64,000 nucleotides of DNA from Psettodes erumei (Eukaryota; Chordata; Actinopteri; Pleuronectiformes; Psettodidae). A program made the translations under genes and the position numbers. Location: positions 5,579,001-5,643,000 of the forward strand of contig JAFBJZ010000660.1 in the NCBI GenBank assembly GCA_016785225.1, given 5' to 3'. Below the pieces are notes generated by a model that did not search any database, was not told where the DNA came from, and worked only from the letters and a program-made list of their open reading frames with translations. Of the stretch, positions 11,643 through 24,294 are shown one piece after another (the first letter of the stretch is position 1; each line of letters opens with the position of its first letter).

Positions 11643-12959
11643 ACGTCCACGGATAAAGGCAGAACAATGAAAAGTGACAAAAGTTGGAAAAGACTCATCC
11701 CTGAGAGCTATAGGTGTTTGCTCAGAAACAGTTCAGATAAAGAGAAACTTGATCAGTGATTGATTATCTGACACACAATATCGGTGATTCGTTTTCCATG
11801 CATAAGGGATTGGGAAATGAGCACCACAAGAAAGAGCGAGAACTTGAGACAAATAACGGAAAGAACAGAGGGGCTCGTATTATTCTATCATCTGGACAAA
11901 AATGCAGAAGGAACTTAATATATCCAACAGGGTTGTTTTTGCCTGTTTTTAATAAACCGCCATTTTCAATCTCAGCGCCACAGTGAACGTTTTAACGGTT
12001 TAATCAAAATATACATTTGAACAATTAACGGGAAACAGAACCTCAGTTCTGAGGGAGAAGCCAGAGGATGCGAGCCAAGGATACTGAATACTCTGTTTGA
12101 CAAAACAGAACATCTGTGCTATCAAACCTATTCTGAAATGAAAATGGGAAAGAGGAAGCCAAAGCGTTTTGACTTTTGCTCTGTTGTACACCTGTGCGGA
12201 CAGCAACTCCTCTCGCCCTAAAAAAAAGCCCTTTTCAAGAAAGCCAGAAAAACAGTTGAGATAGACGATGTAGACATCCACATCTCATCTAAGAGGGCGG
12301 AACAAACAGAAAAACACAACACAACAAAAGTGGCTCCTGACGGCTTGCAGGCTCTCAAAATGCAATAATGAACACGAGCTGCACTCTCCGTCGGAGGGGA
12401 AAATGTCAGGCCTCATTATGCGCACACACAAGCTCGTGAGCACAAACGAATAAATGAATAACACAGACACACAATCGGGTGGACGTGAACACCCACAGAG
12501 ACTCGCATACACACAGGGTTTGTATTATCACAGACACTTGGAAGCAGCCACACAGAACAGAACCCTGCCCACTTCTTCCCAGAACCGCTGGCTACTTTAT
12601 TCAAACTTAATCAGAGGAGCTGATGTGGCTGAGTGTGCGAGAGAGACGGAGGCAGACAGGAGGACAGACGCACACATTTACCGTAATTTCAGTCTTTTTT
12701 TTATCAACAAAACATCTATGGACAGTTGAATACATTACCAGAAAGCTTCCTCTACTCACACAAACATCAGTTCTCACAGAGCAAAAACATAAAGAGACAT
12801 GATGTTTGGAAAAAACAGGAGGGAAGGGAAGATGGAGGGGAAGATAATAACTTCAGCATGAGGTGCGTTCAGTTTCTCTGCCTTGTCTCGCCTCTCTCTG
12901 GAGTGTAATTCACGGAGATATCTGCTTCCCATGATTCCCTCTCTGTCTCCTCAGTCGTC

Positions 12960-13095
12960 TCGCCGTCTCTGCCAGTCTCCTGATGCTGCTCGCCTCACTC
13001 GAGGCAGCTTTCCTGCCCCGCGCTCGGCTGCGTCGCGGGCCAAATGCAGAAGCCCTGCTAATTACAGCAGAGCGGCTGCGCATGCGTGCGATCGC
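12960..13095. promoter_or_regulatory. CpG-rich patch with NRF1-like site
   Basis: About 15 CpGs occur in 135 bp, with TGCGCATGCGT at 13077-13087, very close to the NRF1 palindrome, and an ATTA homeodomain core just before it at 13060-13063. It lies about 10.5 kb upstream of sfrp5 with no recognisable gene attached. A 166-codon open frame crosses it but shows no known domain. It could be an enhancer, a minor promoter, or nothing. Confidence 0.3.
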
Positions 13096-14721
13096 CACTT
13101 CCCTGCATCTAATCACAGCGGTTGCTTCTTCTCCTGTCAGTTTCTCCCCGCTTCTCCCTGGATCATCCCAGAAATTTATTTCAATGTACTAAGTGTGTTT
13201 GGTTTTTTTCCCCAGGATAACTCTGTTATACCGATCCATAAACCCGGCCGCCTCGGTGTCACGGTCTACCCGCCGAGCTTCACGGGGTGGCCCCCAGACC
13301 AGATCAGAGAATTTCTTGGCTCAGGTGCCTTTAATCAACTTGTCATTTTCCAAACTGTGAGCGCGAGCCCCGATTATTTTTAGAGCCCACCTGGGTCTTA
13401 GACTCAGGAAATTACACCTTCTCCTGTTCTCCGGCTCAAAGGAACACGAGCTCTCACCGTCCTCCAAATGTCCCGTCGCCTCCAAACAGCGATGAAGGCG
13501 AGCTCGCGCACTTGTCAGCCATCATCAGAAATCTACTTGAGATTTTCAAGGCTTAAAAAGGAAGGGAAAGAGAGGTGAGACCGTGGTGGAAATTAGAGGC
13601 AGTGAGAGTAGAGAGGAAGGAGGAGACAGATTTGCACCGCAACATTTTGGCAGCAGAGCGCCGGTGTCCACATTCTTGAAAAGCTGGTTCGTATTGTGTG
13701 GAGAAGAGCAGGATAATGCACAGAAACTGTGGGACGGCTGGACCGCTTTTGTGTGGAAGCGCAAAAAACCCCCAAAACTTAAATAGATTTGCCTGTGATC
13801 TTGAGGAATATGAAAAGAGGTTATTGAACAGAGTTCTGTAGCCACGCAGGGGTCCAAGCTTCCACCTTAAAAGGTCTGCAGTGAAAGAATGGGTTTTTAC
13901 AGAGGCGAGCGCTCGCTCTCCAGCAGCGACGATCCATCTAATCGATGAAGTTTTCCAGGTGTCACAGTCAAATCTTTTTTTTTTATGTTTGTGCAACTGC
14001 AAAACATGCCAGAAGAATAACTGAACCCAAATTCAAACTTATTTCTGGTGCGTTTCCAGGTGGAGGCATTTTAGCTTTGATTTATTAATGGGTATTGGTT
14101 GCATATGAAATTTTGTAAAAACAGGACAAAGTAGTTCTACAGTGCTGCGGCTAGTGTATAATGTACCGATTCCAATGGAAATATCTAGTGCTATTAAAAA
14201 AAGGCGTACTTACAGGATGGCAGCAGTCAGAGTGCAGGAAGGGAGGAGCTTTTTTTAAAAAATTGTAACTGTCAAATGGCACAAAGTGCAACCAGACTGC
14301 AACAACAATCAGAGCAGCGACCCCGGAGGACGAACGTGGAGACAGAGACAATCAGAGAGAGAGAGCGGGGTCGCAGATGAAGGTGAGGGGAAGGCTCACG
14401 AGAGCTCTTCAACACCTGCCAAATGAAAAAGATGTAGAGAGGAACAGAAAGAGTCTCTGTCAGCGCCCAGAACGGACCCGAATCTCGGGGTGGGGGAGAA
14501 CAGCTGTCCCAAGACTCAGAGCATGTCTTCCAATCTGGAAGGACATTTGTACTGTCACCAAAAAGAAAAAGACAGGATGAGAGCAAAGACCCTGAGGATA
14601 CAGAGTGTAATAGCTCTTCCTTGTAGTAGATGAAACTGAAACCATTCCCCATCTGGATGGATTTAGATTAATTACAGTAAGTACTGAGTTTAGCCTGCTA
14701 ATCTAAAATGACACGGTGCAG

Positions 14722-14740
14722 ACACACACACACACACACA
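14722..14740. repeat. (AC)n microsatellite
   Basis: About nine AC units. Confidence 0.9.
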
Positions 14741-17700
14741 TGCACACACTGAAATTCTTCAACTTTTGTCTTGGAAATGTCAGGGCTGCCACAATAGAAG
14801 CTATATTGTTATTCCATCCAAAAACAGCTTATGATCTTTGGCGCTTGACAGAGTCTGTTCCTCCTACAGGGGGAACCACAGCTGCTCAGGTTGTTTTCTC
14901 ACCTCGCTGAGACAGGTCTGTTTACAACCAGGACTTATGGCTGACACACCCTCGGGCCTGCAGGCCTTTCTCTACATCTAAACACTTGAATGCACCGTGT
15001 TGTCTTTCCTGCGTGAAGGCTCGCCGATAGAAACTCCTACAGAGTGGTACACGGGGGTCATTTTACATCACGACATGCGCTGGACATGCACACGGGAGCA
15101 TTTCTGTGCATGCACACACGCAAACACACACATTTTCAATTGCTTTCCTCATTTTGTGGTTATTCTTTGTGTATCCAACTTCAAGAAGACATCCGTGTTG
15201 GAGACCAAAACGAGCAAGGGGCAAGGACAATGTTTGTGTGTGTGCCCACAAAAAAGGCAACCGTACCAACATGGAGGGCACAGAAAATCATTACCAACAT
15301 ATACAAAAATAAAAAAGCTGAGCCACTGCTCAGCCACATGTAAGGCAAAATCTGTGAGAGTGCACCAGAGCAGTACAGTCGAAGGCCCAAAAGCTAAACA
15401 ATGAGATGAAATTTGTGGTGTGTAAAGACGAGAGGAGCAGCAGATTCAGATGATACTGTAATTCACTTTCATATCATCCCTTTTTTCACATTGTGATCTG
15501 ATTCCTGGTTATTATATTGCGATTACAGCTTCTTCAAATTAACATTTTGGCAACACCAATAATTTGGTTATGGCTAAGTTGTTTTTATTTTGGTCATTGT
15601 AAAATAAGTAAAACTTCCGCTACAAATATAAGTATAATATTCTTACAAATAACAAAAAAAACCAAACCTCACCCTCCAACATCACTTTCAACAATGTCAA
15701 TGACAGAGCAGAGTATGCTTTCTTTCTTTTCTGATTTCTACGTTTCCTGTGGGTGTCTAGTGTATGTGACAGAAAGGACAGAGAGGTTGGGTGCCATATC
15801 ATTGATTGGAAACATTTAAGAAGGCCTGATGCACATTATTGCTTCTTTAAACTTGACACAGCAGACTGCCGCACTCACCCGAGGATCATCCGAACAGTGC
15901 AATAATGCTTCAAGTTCTCCTTGTTACACATTTTTGCACTTGCGAAATTGGTTGGGTTGGTGTAGATTACCTTCAATGGGACTTCAGTGAGCGCAGCAGC
16001 AGGCACTGCCCTGGAGGCAGCCCAACACATGCCTGTCTAATGGCTGTGATATGTGAGTGGGACAGAGCACGCTCTGCACACTGCGCCTCATTGATGAAGA
16101 CAGGAAGATTTTCCTCTGACCAGGCATGGAATAGCCAGGTGGTCTGCCCTTGACATTTTTCATCTGTGCAAATTGGTATGTGTGGGGTAATGTGCATGAG
16201 AGAGAGAGAGACACAGAGTCACAGTAAGAGAGAGGAGAAAATTATGCTTTTCTTATTCCAAAGTTTGTGTTGTCCAAAACTAGCATAGGTGTATGGTAAC
16301 CAGACTGGAAGAGGACAGATGAAGTGGTTTGGAACAGTTGCCTTGCTGCCAATGTCAGACTGCTGTTCTTCCATTAACACAGTACAGTAGCATGTCTGCC
16401 CACTGGATTAGTGAAAAGCGCCATTGTACGTAACAATTAACGAGTTTGTTCTTACCTTCATTTATTTTGGGCAGGGTTTGTGCTGGACACATGGTCTTAT
16501 GCAATATGTCACATTCTTTCAGTTGCGCACACTCTGCCTGTGCTTCCCGGTCGACCCGCGGCCGCTGCAGCCACTTACAGCTCCAATCATGTGCTTTACT
16601 CAAGTGCAGCTCAAACATCGTAGTTGCTATGGAAGAACATAAGTAATGGATTAATCTCGGTCCAGGTTGTCACTGCGTATGAATAATGCTGTTTTTACTT
16701 CACACATTAGATTTCTGTAATATTTGAAAAAAATGGAACCAGTTTATTAACTGTTTATACATGCGGTCTAGTCGTCGTTCATGAATGTATTTACAGGACT
16801 GCATGATTACAACTGTGTTTTACTGCAATGAAACCTTCATCAGCAGTCTGCAGACCGGTTACGAATGCACAACACTCTTTGCTGTTTGTTTTGAAGGCTT
16901 GCACTTGATGGCCTCCAGCTATTGTTCTGGTTTGAATGCACTTATTATTGTAAGGACAAAAGCGCCTGCCAAGTTAAAGTAATTTATTAACGGTTCCTAC
17001 AGTAATTATAAATGCCAAATAATGTTTACATAGCATAAATAGCATGGGTTAAAAAAATGTTATCAACATTTTCAGTCAGTCAGATATTTTGAAAAAATTA
17101 ACGTGAGCTGTTTTTTTCCGCCTCAAAGAAACCAGCGCGGCGGAAATGAGTTGGACCCTCGCTTTATAGTTTCCATATAATCGGGTTTCACTTCATTTGG
17201 ATCCTGCATTATAATAACCCTGAGTGATGTCACCGTGTCCATAAAACTGATGACCGAAGAACATCCAGAACTTTGATTGCGATGGCACCATTAAAAAAAA
17301 AAGAAGCCCTTGCTCTCGTGTTTTCAACTTTGCGTCAGACTTGTTCATATTGATAAATGTGGAAGGTTGTGAAAATAACCTTGTGAGTCCTGTTCTGCAG
17401 AGGACCATTTAAATAATAAACTACTCATAAAACAGCGCAGAGGGGAGAGCAGGAGTATGCAGTTACACAAAGTCACTGGCCTGGATAATGTACCAGACAA
17501 TTTCCAAGATGATCCATTGCAATAAGTACTAAGGCCATCAGCTTTCTTATACCAAACACACCTCGACGGTGTCTCTCAACCGTTCCAGCTCATTTGAGAA
17601 GGAGAACCTTATGAACTTTTGGTGCAGCGGCGCAGCAGACTCCAGGTGCGCAGGAGAGGCCGAGAGCCTAATCAGCAGATCTATTTTACAAAACGGATAG

Positions 17701-17940
17701 GCCGGCGAGCGCGAGACCCTTCTGAAAGCTGTGGAATAATGACTGCTGAGGGCAGGCATAAATGCCAAGACCTTCTCTCCCGTCAGCCAAAAATGTTATC
17801 ACGCGATCTTTCACTGAGATATGGGAAAATCCTTCCCTGTTTGTTGAAACTTCTATCTCTCTATTTCTCAACAGAGGTGAGGTCGGATCCTTAACTGATG
17901 ACCCCGGCCATTACGGAGACAAGCGGGGAGAGCATGTGGA

Positions 17941-17962
17941 CACACACACACACACACACACA
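17941..17962. repeat. (CA)11 microsatellite
   Basis: Pure CA run ending in CATACACATA. Confidence 0.9.
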
Positions 17963-19226
17963 TACACATAAACAAAAAGATGGAGAGATAGCGGGAAGAG
18001 GAAGAATGGGTTCTCACTGTCCTCGCTGACATATTTGGGATTACATGTTGAAAGACAAGCAGATGGATCGATAACACGCGCACGCACGCAAACGGCTCGA
18101 GTGACAGGAAAAGTGTTCAACAATGAACTCCGCAGCCTCGTAAATCACCGCGGCTCTCGCAGTAATGGTCCCTCTCACACTTGGGTTCACGGTGCGGTAA
18201 CGTTGGGAGCGACACCAAAGACTCTAACTCGCTGTGCTAAAATGCACAGTTGCTCAAATATAGGTTGTGAGGGGCTGGGAAATCTGGGGAGATTCAAAAC
18301 AGTCGACGTCCTTTATTTAAATTCGTCAGCATTTCAAAAAGCCCCACATTTATGTATTCTACGTATCCAGTTATGTGAATGCAGCGGGAATTTCCAGAGC
18401 TTGGCCTGACTAATGGTTGTTTTGAGAATTTAACTTTAGGTTGACATGGGCCACCTCCAAAAACTGAAAAAAAACCCCATTACACTTCTGTGAAGCGCTC
18501 TCGGGGCCTCTGTCAAATCATCAATTAAAACTAATCTTTTTTTTTTAATATACTTTGAACTGATCGTCTCACTTCCTTAAAAATGTACAGATCGATCGGT
18601 TGAGTCGTCACAGGGGAAAGGTTTCTCTCTTGTCTTTCTCTCTCGTCATGCAGTTACAGAAATCAGTCACAGTTTCTGTATTTTGACGCGTGTCGACCGA
18701 ATGTCACGACTGCGCTTCGTCAAGAGGCCTGTGAAAAAAACAAAACTTTTAATTTCACAGGTTGCTCTCTTTTTTTTTCCCCCGCGGAGATATTGAACTG
18801 GACACGCTCACGCTCACACACATGTACCAATTGTGTGAATTCTAGCACCGCGGTAGCAGGTTTTTACCCAAAATGCTGACGAGAGAACATCATCATCTCT
18901 GGCCCTGTTACAATAACAGCCTGTTAGAGGTGCAAGCTGCCGCTTGTGTTTTATAAGCGCACGTATGCGTGCGCGTGTCACGGGATTCAGAGGAAGTCTC
19001 CCATCACTCACGGGGTTTTTACTGGAAGCTGTCGAGATGTCGGCCACACACACACAAACACACACTTAAAAAAAAAAGAAGCCCTCCGCCCCCGTTTGGG
19101 GATCCCTTTCTCCTCTCTGTCTCTTTACATTGGGTTCCATGACGGTGATCTGGTCAAAGCGCCTTTACAAAGACTGATTAGGGGAAGCTGAAGCCAGTTG
19201 TAAGGGTTTAAGTTGACAGCGAAGGG

Positions 19227-19228
<2 letters not shown>

Positions 19229-19262
<34 letters not shown>
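19229..19262. repeat. (GT)17 microsatellite
   Basis: Pure GT run of 34 bp. Confidence 0.95.
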
Positions 19263-19264
<2 letters not shown>

Positions 19265-19801
19265 CAGGCATGCAGAAGGAGGGAGGTGAAACTGACTGTG
19301 CGACTGCATGCACCTTCTGACCCTGTGCGTCAGCCTAATGGAGAAGCGTCCGCCGCTGGAGCAGCAGCAGAGACAGGAGGCAGGAGTCCAGACGGAAACA
19401 GACAGACAGACAGAAAGAGCAAACACGCAGTGAAAAAAAAAATACTCGGAGGGTGGGGGGGGGTGATAGCGAAGTTGTGCGCGAGAGGGCCGAAGACAGC
19501 AGAGAGCAAACACTTGTCAGCAAACCTCTTGGCCGTGACAGGCACCTTCGGGTTTAGCACTATGTGACTGTGTGGTGCTAAAATCTTCCGACATAATTTC
19601 ATCACATTTCAGCAACTACGTGCCACAGTCCCCTCTGACGGAGTCGCTCCTGGGCCCGGGGCTCTGCGAACAAGCTGAACTGTGGCCGAAATCAGTCATA
19701 CCCGCATAAGCCTGATATTTCCCGGCGGCACCCCAGCTGCCAGTTTTTGTGCAAGTCTGTGACATTCTTGGAAAAGTAAAACTACCTCTTGATTCATCTT
19801 T

Positions 19802-19824
19802 TGTGTGTGTGTGTGTGTGTGTGT
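19802..19824. repeat. (TG)n microsatellite
   Basis: About eleven TG units. Confidence 0.9.
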
Positions 19825-20341
19825 AGGATTAGAGATCTGCAGTCACTGCGGTCTGTGGACCGACTGACCCTGCTAGCACTGTTTGCAAACAAGGAGGATG
19901 GGGGGGAGCAGATTTCCCAACAAGCCTTCATCGCCCATGGATTTCACATTTCAAATCATAGGACTGTGCAGCTCCTTTAGGAAACCGGACATGTTGGTAC
20001 GACCAGGCTGTTTTTAACCCTGACCGTTTCTGCTTTTGTTTCTCCGCAGTGCTCCGTTTCAGAGCACTCTTGACGCACCTCGCTGATTTCCTTTTGCAGC
20101 TCGAAAAACGAGAAGACGCGTCCAAAACGTCCAAATTTTTCCTCTCGTGGAATAAATGCAGAGACGTCTTCGGCGGCGATTGTTCCTGCAACGCAGTTAC
20201 ACTCTCAGTGTGTGTGTGAAAGAGAGAGAGGGCGAGAGAGATGGATGAAGAGAAAACTAAAAAAGAAAAAAAAAACTATTTGTGGGAGACACTGGTCTGT
20301 GTGTTTCACACATGTTTTGACAGTTCTGCAAGCTAATCCCT

Positions 20342-20343
<2 letters not shown>

Positions 20344-20379
<36 letters not shown>

Positions 20380-20402
20380 AGTGTGTGTGTGTGTGTGTGT
20401 GT
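20344..20402. repeat. (GT)n microsatellite, interrupted
   Basis: Two pure GT runs (20344-20378 and 20381-20402) separated by a GA. Confidence 0.95.
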
Positions 20403-20940
20403 GAGTGTGCGTGTGTGGTGAGGAGGTGGGGGTTTGCTCTCGGAGAAACCATGTAAATGCACGGATAAGAGCTGCCTCTTCCACAACAGATGCATTTTCT
20501 TTTCGTACGCTACAGTTGCACACTGGACCTCTGCTCCCAATCGACTGCTCTGAGTTTCGAGTCTATCGGAGTAGTTTTCGAAAATGTTACGCGTTTCTTT
20601 AAAGAAAAAGTAGCTGCGCTCTCGTGTGTCAAAGAAACATTACAGTAAGCCTTTCAACTCTAACTTGAGTAAGGCAATAGATTACCGAGCTGCTGAGAAT
20701 TGGGTCATATGTGTACTCGTACAGTGAGGCACCCAGATTGCGTTTGTCTATACTTTCTGCAGTTTGTGTACGAGCTCAGTCAGAGAAATCCATGCAACAT
20801 GCTGATGTGTCTGTTGTCGTCCACATCACCCCCTCCGTCTTCTTGTGTGGTTTGGAATTCAAACTCTGCTCGGAGGGCATATCTGGGCGGCTGGCCACCT
20901 CACCCACACCCTCCAGCCTTTCCTCTTTAGAATCTGCCTG

Positions 20941-20942
<2 letters not shown>

Positions 20943-21001
<59 letters not shown>
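20943..21001. repeat. (AC)29 microsatellite
   Basis: Longest pure dinucleotide run in the window, about 59 bp. Confidence 0.95.
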
Positions 21002-21002
<1 letters not shown>

Positions 21003-22147
21003 CTGACCAAACCCACCACCACCACCATCTCCAAACACACTCACTCATACAATTGCTGAGACTCTCTTTTCAAACCATGCTAAACCTTTAGGCCCAACAA
21101 TACAGGCTGGACCTAATCTTATACCCCCCCGTCCAATCAGAGGGCTGGAAACTGAAGAGTGGAATTGATTGGCCGCTGGCCACAGGGGCCAGTTAGGGGA
21201 AGGAGAACAAGAGGAGACAACCATTGTTGATTGATTACCATGAAAGACACTTTTGTTACCGACTTGAAGGCAGTACACTGTGCCTGTATCAGGAGGAAAC
21301 GCTAGCAGCCTCAAAATAGGTCACCACAGCACCAACGCGTATACAAGATACGCAGAGATAGGGAGGCGTGCACAAGACGGTCTCACCGCCCCTGCACGAC
21401 GGAGTAAGGTTCACAGATTATTAGCTGGGAGTAATATTGATTAGCTGCAGTGCAAAGGTTAACAGAGCAGTTTCTGTGTCCGCGAATAACAACACTCGGG
21501 GAATGAAAGCAAGAGCAGGAGTGATGGAAGAGGAGAGGTGAGGAAATGTGGTCAATTAGCCTTGGCTGTAAACCTATCAAAACCAAAACAGCATCTTACA
21601 TTCGCTCCGCGCCGCTTTTCGCAATTATGACGACACTTCAGGGGTGACTTCAGCTCACCGCCGTCTCGGCTTTCCACGTCGCAGGTCATGAAAAATGCTC
21701 CGGAGCTTGTTTGCTCTGCTGGAAGCTTCCTCTGGTTCCCAGAAAAATCACTCCGCAGCGTCTGCGCACACCAATAAGTCAACAGAGATTTGAACCGTAG
21801 GCTGGGGAAGATAAGGTCGAAAATCGCTCTACTCCATTCTCAAGCAAAAAAAAAAATGATTAGATGGAGCAATAAAGTTATTCACAATCCCATGGTTTTT
21901 GGAAATAAGTGAAAGTGTGGTCAAGATACTATAAAACTGCTCGGGCGCTTGGATAATGTGGACTTGAGGGTTTTTACTGATGCGCCCGGTCCGGCTGATA
22001 TTACACCACATTTCTATCTGTTTGATTTCATCTTACTGAATTAGATTTTATCCGCTGACTGCTGTTTCTGGAATTTTATCTTCCACACTACAGGCGAAAA
22101 ACAATACTGTCCCTGACTCTCATCCAAGTACACCTCCAACTGTTTGC

Positions 22148-22150
<3 letters not shown>

Positions 22151-22178
<28 letters not shown>
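22151..22178. repeat. (AC)14 microsatellite
   Basis: Pure AC run about 1.6 kb upstream of the sfrp5 start codon. Confidence 0.95.
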
Positions 22179-22640
22179 TTTCCTTGTTTTCACTGCCACA
22201 TACAGATAATGATAATAATCCAGAATCACATCTTTTCTTTCCTTTTACTTCATGTCAGTGTTGGCAGTATCCGGCCGCAGTATGATCCGCATTGTGCCCC
22301 GACAATCCTGCTACATCACGATAAAATGTCAGCGCGCACCAGCAAACAAACGCTCGACGGTCACATTTGTATGAACCTGCATTTACAGCCCATTCACACG
22401 AGGGAAGGCATGAATGCGTGACGCAGATCAAATGCGAGATGCAAGAGCACCCTCTGTGTGAGCCGCGAATCCCACATCCTGCTCACAATGCTACAAGCCC
22501 TTTGAATGTGAATGCGAGCCTTCTGGGGAGTTTGCTGCCAAGGCCGGGGCCCTCGCTGTGTCAGTAGCGCTGATGGAAAGAGACAGAGAGGCAGCATGCC
22601 TCCATTCACGGCCAAAGTATGCATTAGCATAACTCACATG

Positions 22641-23741
22641 GCGCGAGGTAAACCACCGAGCCACCTGTAGCTGCGTGGCCCACACTCAGCGACCTCGCCT
22701 CTCCCCCACTCCGCATGCTCTCTCCCACCGGCTCCATTCACTTTCTCTCTCGAGCTTTCTCGCATTTACATCTGTGCATGCGCGCGAGTAAGTTCTCTCG
22801 CAGCCGTTGCCAGGACGAGCTCGTTGTGCCAGGCTAACGCGGTGAGCGGGCCTGAGTGGCGCGCGGACATCGTTTGCAGCGTGCGGAGGGACTCGCGGGG
22901 CCTCGGACGATTACACGTGAGAGGGGCAGAAACTTTAGAAACACACAGGAACAGCGTGACTTCGAGGACGATGATGATGTGCGCTTGATGGCTTCCTAAC
23001 CAAAGAGGGGTCATGATCATTTAAAACAAAAACAAAACAGTTGGAGAAACTTGCAGAACTTGCCGCAGTTTGTTCTCACTCTCTCTGTTTCTCATGTTAA
23101 CTTGTTCTTGAGGAGGGGTTTTGTCAGGGATCAGGGGCAGGAGGCGTGTCCTGAAGGCCAGTGGGATCCTCCCCCCAGGGTTGCGATTGGCTGAGGCCGC
23201 TGTGAGTGAGTCCAGGGGAGGCCAGTAGGAAGGTGAGTGGTCGAGGAGCCCGCCAGGGGGGCAGGCAGCAGCAGAAAGCAGCTACTGCTGCCTCTTAAAA
23301 CCTAGGTACTCCTCATTACAGCTACAGACTGATAGACAGAGAGCAGGGGAGGGCTGGAGACAGGTCTGAGAGAGGGAGAGGGAAGGAGAGAGAGAGAAAC
23401 CGTGAACAGGGAAAGTTAGGGAGTGAGCAGTCCTACTTGTGTGCTCACCCTTTCTTGACTTCTGCCTCCCCCACTCCACTACCTGAGGCACACATTCACA
23501 CACACACAGGGAGGTGTTTTCAGGGAGGCTTAGAGGGCTGATTCTCCCAGGAAGAAGGGAATTAAACACTTTTGTTTTCAAAATCGCCGCATCCATACTC
23601 AGGAGAGGAAAAAAAAAGGGATTACAGCTTGTACGCCTGCCCCACTTATTCCTCTCTTCTCTCTGCATTTTGTTGTCACTGAGTTACTTTGGAGATTTTG
23701 GATACAGCCGTCTTGAATTGTTGGTCCGAGCTCAGAGAGGC
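22641..23741 (+). promoter_or_regulatory. sfrp5: Probable sfrp5 promoter region and 5' UTR
   Basis: The upstream part (22641-22920) is CpG-rich and holds an NRF1-like TGTGCATGCGCG at 22773-22784. An inverted CCAAT box (ATTGG) lies at 23186-23190, and a weak TATA-like CTTAAAA at about 23294-23300. From 23281 to the start codon there is no ATG in any frame, which suits a 5' UTR of about 400 nt. That stretch is purine-rich around 23340-23400. The exact start site and any upstream non-coding exon cannot be fixed from sequence. Confidence 0.45.
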
Positions 23742-24294
23742 ATGGCACACGGACAAAAGAGCCACAGGTGGGCATTAACCCAGGGCTCCTTCAGCTTGGC
23801 ACTGGGCCTGTCGCTCTTCTCCCTCCTCCTCCTCGCCGCCTCGGCCGCAGATGAGTACGACTACTACAGCTGGCAGTCGGACAACTTCCACAATGGCCGC
23901 TTCTACACCAAGCAGCCTCAGTGTGTGGACATACCAGCTGACCTGCGCCTGTGCCACAATGTGGGCTACAAGAAGATGAGGCTGCCCAACCTCCTGGACC
24001 ACGAGACCATGCCAGAGGTCAAGCAGCAGGCCGGCAGCTGGGTGCCCCTCCTGGCCAAGCGGTGCCACGCTGACACCCAGGTCTTCCTGTGCTCGCTGTT
24101 TGCGCCGGTGTGCCTGGACAGGCCGATCTACCCCTGTCGCTCGCTGTGTGAGGCCGTGAGGGACAGTTGCGCCCCGGTGATGGAGACCTACGGCTTCCCC
24201 TGGCCAGAGATGCTGACCTGCGATAAGTTCCCCATTGACAACGACCTCTGCATCCCCATGCAGTTCACCGGGAACCACGCGACCCAGCCGCCCG
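23742..24294 (+). CDS. sfrp5: sfrp5 coding exon 1: signal peptide and Frizzled cysteine-rich domain
   Basis: First of three coding exons of a 319-residue secreted Frizzled-related protein, a Wnt-binding extracellular modulator. The ATG at 23742 has G at -3 and +4 and is the first ATG in the frame; the frame is open further 5' but only from a GTG. Residues 1-36 form a signal peptide: basic start, Leu-rich core at 20-31, then AASAA before DEYDYY. Residues 61-170 are the CRD with all ten cysteines (C61, C71, C108, C117, C124, C132, C136, C143, C160, C170) and the family core CVDIPADLRLCHNVGYKKM. The exon ends at CCCG before GTAAGG, phase 1. Features such as RSLCEAVR, FPWPEML and DNDLCI resemble SFRP5 rather than SFRP1, whose CRD ends GDVCIAM. 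No N-X-S/T sequon occurs in the whole protein. Subfamily membership is certain; sfrp5 over an sfrp1 paralogue is likely, and is backed by the neighbouring MATE exon. Confidence 0.96.

Larger units (their letters stand above)
9614..12955. other. Intergenic DNA, no gene seen
   Basis: Contains a (CA)n tract at 10017-10058 and a CTCF-like site at 11627-11642. Open frames around the CA tract encode only Thr-His or Val-Cys repeats and are artefacts. Confidence 0.6.
13140..22640. other. Intergenic DNA upstream of sfrp5, microsatellite-rich, no gene seen
   Basis: No frame with a recognisable domain. Simple repeats are dense, especially 19.2-22.2 kb, and are listed separately. A 13-bp word TTTATTAACNGTT occurs twice, at 16743 and 16983, in an A/T-rich patch. 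Confidence 0.6.

Noticed and set aside
12883..13383. 166-codon open frame
   Set aside because: No recognisable domain; lies over a CpG-rich patch where stop codons are rarer.
23250..23266. CCAGGGGGGCAGG, resembling a CTCF site in the sfrp5 promoter
   Set aside because: The G-run is one base too long to align with the core consensus.
23514..23741. 76-codon in-frame extension upstream of the sfrp5 start
   Set aside because: The extension begins at a GTG, not an ATG; the first in-frame ATG is 23742, which is followed by a clear signal peptide and has good context. The extension is 5' UTR that happens to lack stops.
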